DNA from: Pseudarthrobacter sulfonivorans
Lineage (GTDB): Bacteria > Actinomycetota > Actinomycetes > Actinomycetales > Micrococcaceae
Length of the DNA: 64,000 nucleotides
Assembly (NCBI RefSeq): GCF_014712225.1
Contig: NZ_JACXBW010000001.1
Coordinates: 310,001-374,000 of the forward strand
Reading direction: 5' to 3'
The notes beneath the pieces are model-generated. The model did not search any database. It had not been told where the DNA came from and saw nothing but the letters and a program-made list of their open reading frames with translations. Every line of letters starts with the position of its first letter. The stretch's first letter is position 1. Of the stretch, positions 61,447-64,000 are shown one piece after another. The translations under genes and the position numbers were made by a program.

Positions 61447-62379
61447 ATGACGCTGGACGGTGCGGCCGGGGAGCCGCTTGTGCACATTCAGGACTTCCGG
61501 ATGGACTTCGGGGACACGACGGTCATCAGGGACCTGTCCTTCGATGTCCGGGCCGGGGAAACCTTCGGGTTCCTCGGCAGCAATGGCTCCGGGAAAACCA
61601 CCACACTGCGGGCGCTGCTGGGGATCTACCAGCCCACCGCCGGGACCCTCCACATCGGCGGCAGGCCCTTTTCCCCGCAGGTCGGCGCCCGCCTCGGGTA
61701 CCTGCCCGAGGAGCGCGGCCTGTACAAGAAGGAGTCCGTCCTTGACGTGATGGTCTACTTCGGCCGGCTCAAAGGCATGGACAAAGCACATGCCAAAAAC
61801 TGGTCCCGGGAGTATCTGGAACGGGTCGATCTGGCCGACAAGGCGCACATCCGGCTGGACAAGCTTTCCAGCGGCCAGCAACAGAAGATCCAGCTCGGCG
61901 TCACCATCATGAACGACCCCGAACTGCTGATCCTGGACGAACCCACCAAGGGTTTCGATCCGGTCAACCGGCGCCTGCTGATGGACATCATCGAAGAGCG
62001 GAAACTCGCCGGCGCCACCGTCATCATGGTCACCCACCAGATGGAGGAAGTGGAACGGCTCTGCGACCGGGTCATCCTGCTCAAGGACGGCACGTCCCGC
62101 GCGTACGGCACGGTCGAGGAGGTCCAGGAACAGTTCGGCGGTACCGTGTACCGGCTGGCCTACGACGGGGTCCTGCCCGCATCGGCCCTCTACGACATCG
62201 TCAGCGCCGACGGCGGCCGCGCGGAGCTCTCCCCCGGCCCCGGCGGCAACGAGTCCGCCGTCCTGCGCGAACTCATCAGCCGCGGCGTGGCCGTGCGGTC
62301 CTTCACCACGGCCCGGACGTCCCTGGACGAAATTTTCATCATGGTCTACGGCGAAGACCACCAGATGGCGGAGGCGTAA
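61447..62379 (+). CDS. ABC exporter ATP-binding protein
   Basis: The protein has 310 residues. The ATPase has Walker A GSNGSGKTT, signature LSSGQQQKIQL, Walker B LLILDEPTKGFDP and switch His in MVTHQ; a C-terminal accessory domain follows (about 230-310). It is of the NatA/Ccm-type exporter ATPases. The ATG at 61447 is preceded by GGGGG; the longer frame overlaps the hairpin. It stops 4 bases before the permease gene. Confidence 0.95.
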   Translation: MTLDGAAGEPLVHIQDFRMDFGDTTVIRDLSFDVRAGETFGFLGSNGSGKTTTLRALLGIYQPTAGTLHIGGRPFSPQVGARLGYLPEERGLYKKESVLDVMVYFGRLKGMDKAHAKNWSREYLERVDLADKAHIRLDKLSSGQQQKIQLGVTIMNDPELLILDEPTKGFDPVNRRLLMDIIEERKLAGATVIMVTHQMEEVERLCDRVILLKDGTSRAYGTVEEVQEQFGGTVYRLAYDGVLPASALYDIVSADGGRAELSPGPGGNESAVLRELISRGVAVRSFTTARTSLDEIFIMVYGEDHQMAEA

Positions 62380-62383
62380 CCCC

Positions 62384-63694
62384 ATGACACAGCCAGCAGC
62401 CACCAAGTCCTCCCCCGCTCCCCCGCCCCCGGCCATCCCGGCCCCGCCGCGGCGCCCGTTCGCGCAGCACAACCTGCGCACCGTCGTCGGGTTCGAATTC
62501 ACCCGCACCCTGAAAAAGCGCGGCTTCTGGATCGCCACCCTGTCCATCCCCGTGGTGATCGGCATCGTGTTCGGCCTCGTCTACCTGAGCAATTCCTCCA
62601 CCGCCGCCAGCGCGGACGCGCAAAAGACCGCTGCCTTGTCCTTCACTTACACCGATGACTCCGGATTGATCGCGGACAACATTGCCCGGGCGATGGGCGG
62701 AGTGAAGGCGGCAGACCCCGGCGCCGCGCTGGAGGACGTGAAACAAGGCGTGACCGAGGCCTACTTCGTCTACCCCGCCGAGCCGGCCACCCAGGCCGTG
62801 AAGGTCTACGGAATAGACCGGGGAACCTTCGAGAACGGCAAGTACGACGCCGTCGCCAAACAACTGCTGACCGCGTCAGCGCAGGCCGCTGTGGGCTCGC
62901 CGCAGCTGACCGCGGCCGCCAGCGGCAACGTCAAAACCGAATCCGAGGCCTTCAAGGACGGCAAGGCGACCGGCGGCTTCGGCGCCGTGATCCCGCCGCT
63001 GATGTTCCTGGTGGTCTTCTACGTCTCGATCATTCTGCTCTCCAACCAGATGCTCAACAGCACGCTGGAGGAGAAGGAAAACCGGGTCACCGAAATGATC
63101 CTCACCACCCTGAACCCGACCACCCTGATCATCGGCAAGGTGGCCGCCCTGTTCATGGTGGGCCTGGTCCAGATCCTGGTCTTCCTGACCCCGATTGTGG
63201 TGGGTTACCTCTTCTTCCGCGACAGGCTCTCCATCCCCGACCTGGACCTGTCCAGCATCAGCTTCGAGCCCGGCACCATCATTGTCGGGGCGCTCCTGCT
63301 GCTGGGGGGCTTCACCGTCTTCACGGGCGTCCTCGTCGCGATCGGGGCAGTCATGCCCACCGCCAAGGACGCCGGCACGATTTTCGGGCCGCTGATGGCA
63401 CTGATCTTTGTCCCGTTCTACGCCATCAGCCTGATCATCTCCGACCCCCGCGCCCTCATCGTGCAGATCTTCACCTACTTCCCGCTCTCCGCCCCGGTGA
63501 CCGCGCTGCTCCGGAACGCCTTCGGGTTGTTGAGTCCACTTGAATCCGCGATCGTCATCGTGGAACTCTTCGTCATCGGCTTCCTCATCCTCCGCCTGGC
63601 CGTCCACCTCTTCCGCTACGGATCCATCCAATACTCCAGGAAGCTCTCCATCGCCGGCACCTTCCGCAAACGCAGCCCGCTGGCAGGTAAGTAG
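62384..63694 (+). CDS. ABC-2-type exporter permease (NatB-like)
   Basis: The protein has 436 residues. A Pro-rich cytoplasmic N-terminus is followed by a membrane helix (WIATLSIPVVIGIVFGLVYL), a large extracellular domain (about 75-200), and five more helices, with NSTLEEKENRVTEMILTTLN at the cytoplasmic coupling site. This is the NatB-like ABC-2 layout. The half-transporter with the ATPase upstream probably exports sodium, a drug or a peptide; the substrate is unknown. Confidence 0.93.
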   Translation: MTQPAATKSSPAPPPPAIPAPPRRPFAQHNLRTVVGFEFTRTLKKRGFWIATLSIPVVIGIVFGLVYLSNSSTAASADAQKTAALSFTYTDDSGLIADNIARAMGGVKAADPGAALEDVKQGVTEAYFVYPAEPATQAVKVYGIDRGTFENGKYDAVAKQLLTASAQAAVGSPQLTAAASGNVKTESEAFKDGKATGGFGAVIPPLMFLVVFYVSIILLSNQMLNSTLEEKENRVTEMILTTLNPTTLIIGKVAALFMVGLVQILVFLTPIVVGYLFFRDRLSIPDLDLSSISFEPGTIIVGALLLLGGFTVFTGVLVAIGAVMPTAKDAGTIFGPLMALIFVPFYAISLIISDPRALIVQIFTYFPLSAPVTALLRNAFGLLSPLESAIVIVELFVIGFLILRLAVHLFRYGSIQYSRKLSIAGTFRKRSPLAGK

Positions 63695-63801
63695 CGCGCC
63701 GCCGGGAGGGCTTTTTAGCGCTTCCGGTAATGTGCATCCTCGGCGTTCTCGCGTTTCTGGCGCTTATGTACGTTTCGGCGTGGCTGGCGTAAAATTGTGC
63801 C

Positions 63802-64000
63802 ATGATTGAGATGACCGTGACTGACGCGCGCAGCAGGCTGTCGGAGGCGGTGGACACCGCCAGGGTGAACCATGAACCGGTGTATCTGCTGCGGCGCGGA
63901 CGCCGTGTCGCAGCGCTGATCGATGCCGAAGACCTCGCCACCCTGATAGAGGCCGCCGAAGATCTGGCAGACCTCCGCGCAGCGCACGCGGCAAGGACGG
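63802..64000 (+). CDS. Phd/YefM-type antitoxin (3' end outside window)
   Basis: The frame is open from the ATG at 63802 to the window edge. MTVTDARSRLSEAVDTARVN, PVYLLRRGRRVAALIDAEDL and ATLIEA fit the Phd/YefM antitoxin fold (N-terminal DNA-binding part, then the toxin-binding helix). Such proteins repress their own operon and neutralise a toxin, usually a RelE- or Doc-type protein encoded directly downstream; that gene would lie beyond the window. TAAAAT just upstream may be the -10 box. Confidence 0.85.
   Translation, partial: MIEMTVTDARSRLSEAVDTARVNHEPVYLLRRGRRVAALIDAEDLATLIEAAEDLADLRAAHAART

Noticed and set aside
61012..62565. 517-codon minus-strand frame opposite the VOC and ABC genes
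   Set aside because: It runs through the perfect terminator hairpin and mirrors well-defined genes on the plus strand.

Overview
The window looks like chromosomal DNA of a high-GC Gram-positive actinobacterium, most likely of the Arthrobacter/Pseudarthrobacter group (Micrococcaceae). This is an inference from the high G+C, GTG/TTG starts, a fused RmlC-RmlD enzyme, a LAxTG-type surface anchor and the overall gene content. No rRNA, tRNA or CRISPR array was seen.

Layout. 1-5.6 kb (minus): a cell-surface module of two unknown envelope proteins, a von Willebrand A/SGNH-hydrolase fusion and a PASTA-NPCBM protein. 6.2-10.9 kb: a WxL-like secreted protein, its DUF916 partner, a PAS-EAL c-di-GMP phosphodiesterase, an OmpR-type response regulator and a convergent Hpt-like protein that lacks the phosphoacceptor histidine. 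11.4-13.7 kb: a DHA2 drug exporter with its TetR repressor and candidate operators. 13.7-38.5 kb: a large, partly A+T-richer, IS-scarred surface-polysaccharide locus. It holds three acyltransferase-3 proteins, a Wzy-like polymerase, a TupA-like ATP-grasp enzyme, a Wzc-like tyrosine kinase, a Wzx-like flippase, four glycosyltransferases, the initiating sugar-phosphate transferase, UDP-glucose dehydrogenase, a DUF4012 protein and a LANTG surface protein. 38.6-49.2 kb: VanZ, GalU, dTDP-rhamnose genes (rmlA, rmlB, rmlCD) and a minus-strand run with a nucleotidyltransferase, a second tyrosine kinase, an HprK-like/PqqD fusion, a free PqqD-like protein, a Tat-exported protein and a lipoprotein. 49.4-54.9 kb: cupredoxin lipoprotein, DoxX-like protein, CDP-alcohol phosphatidyltransferase, an orphan protein with the LQ-x-x-AGN motif of eCIS-associated proteins, a coiled-coil membrane protein and a trypsin-like lipoprotein. 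55.0-57.6 kb: an apparently complete IS21-family element. 57.6-64 kb: small membrane proteins, a second GalU, AraC and VOC proteins, an ABC exporter and the start of a Phd-type antitoxin.

How the genes work together. GalU, Ugd and RmlABCD would supply UDP-glucose, UDP-glucuronate and dTDP-rhamnose. The WbaP-like transferase would load the first sugar on undecaprenyl phosphate, the glycosyltransferases extend it, acyltransferases decorate it, and Wzx, Wzy and a Wzc-like kinase export and polymerise it.

Mobile DNA. Besides IS21 there is an IS3 remnant containing a nested IS630 remnant (target duplications and inverted repeats still readable) and an IS110/IS1111-like remnant that supplies the 3' end of the polymerase ORF. 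Three copies of the 3' end of a DHA2 exporter gene, one in an intact gene, and a partly deleted duplication between about 49-51.5 and 58.4-59 kb show further rearrangement. The best candidates for undescribed biology are the WxL/c-di-GMP operon, the HprK/PqqD/nucleotidyltransferase/Tat-protein operon, the VWA-SGNH/PASTA-NPCBM pair and the orphan AGN-motif protein.
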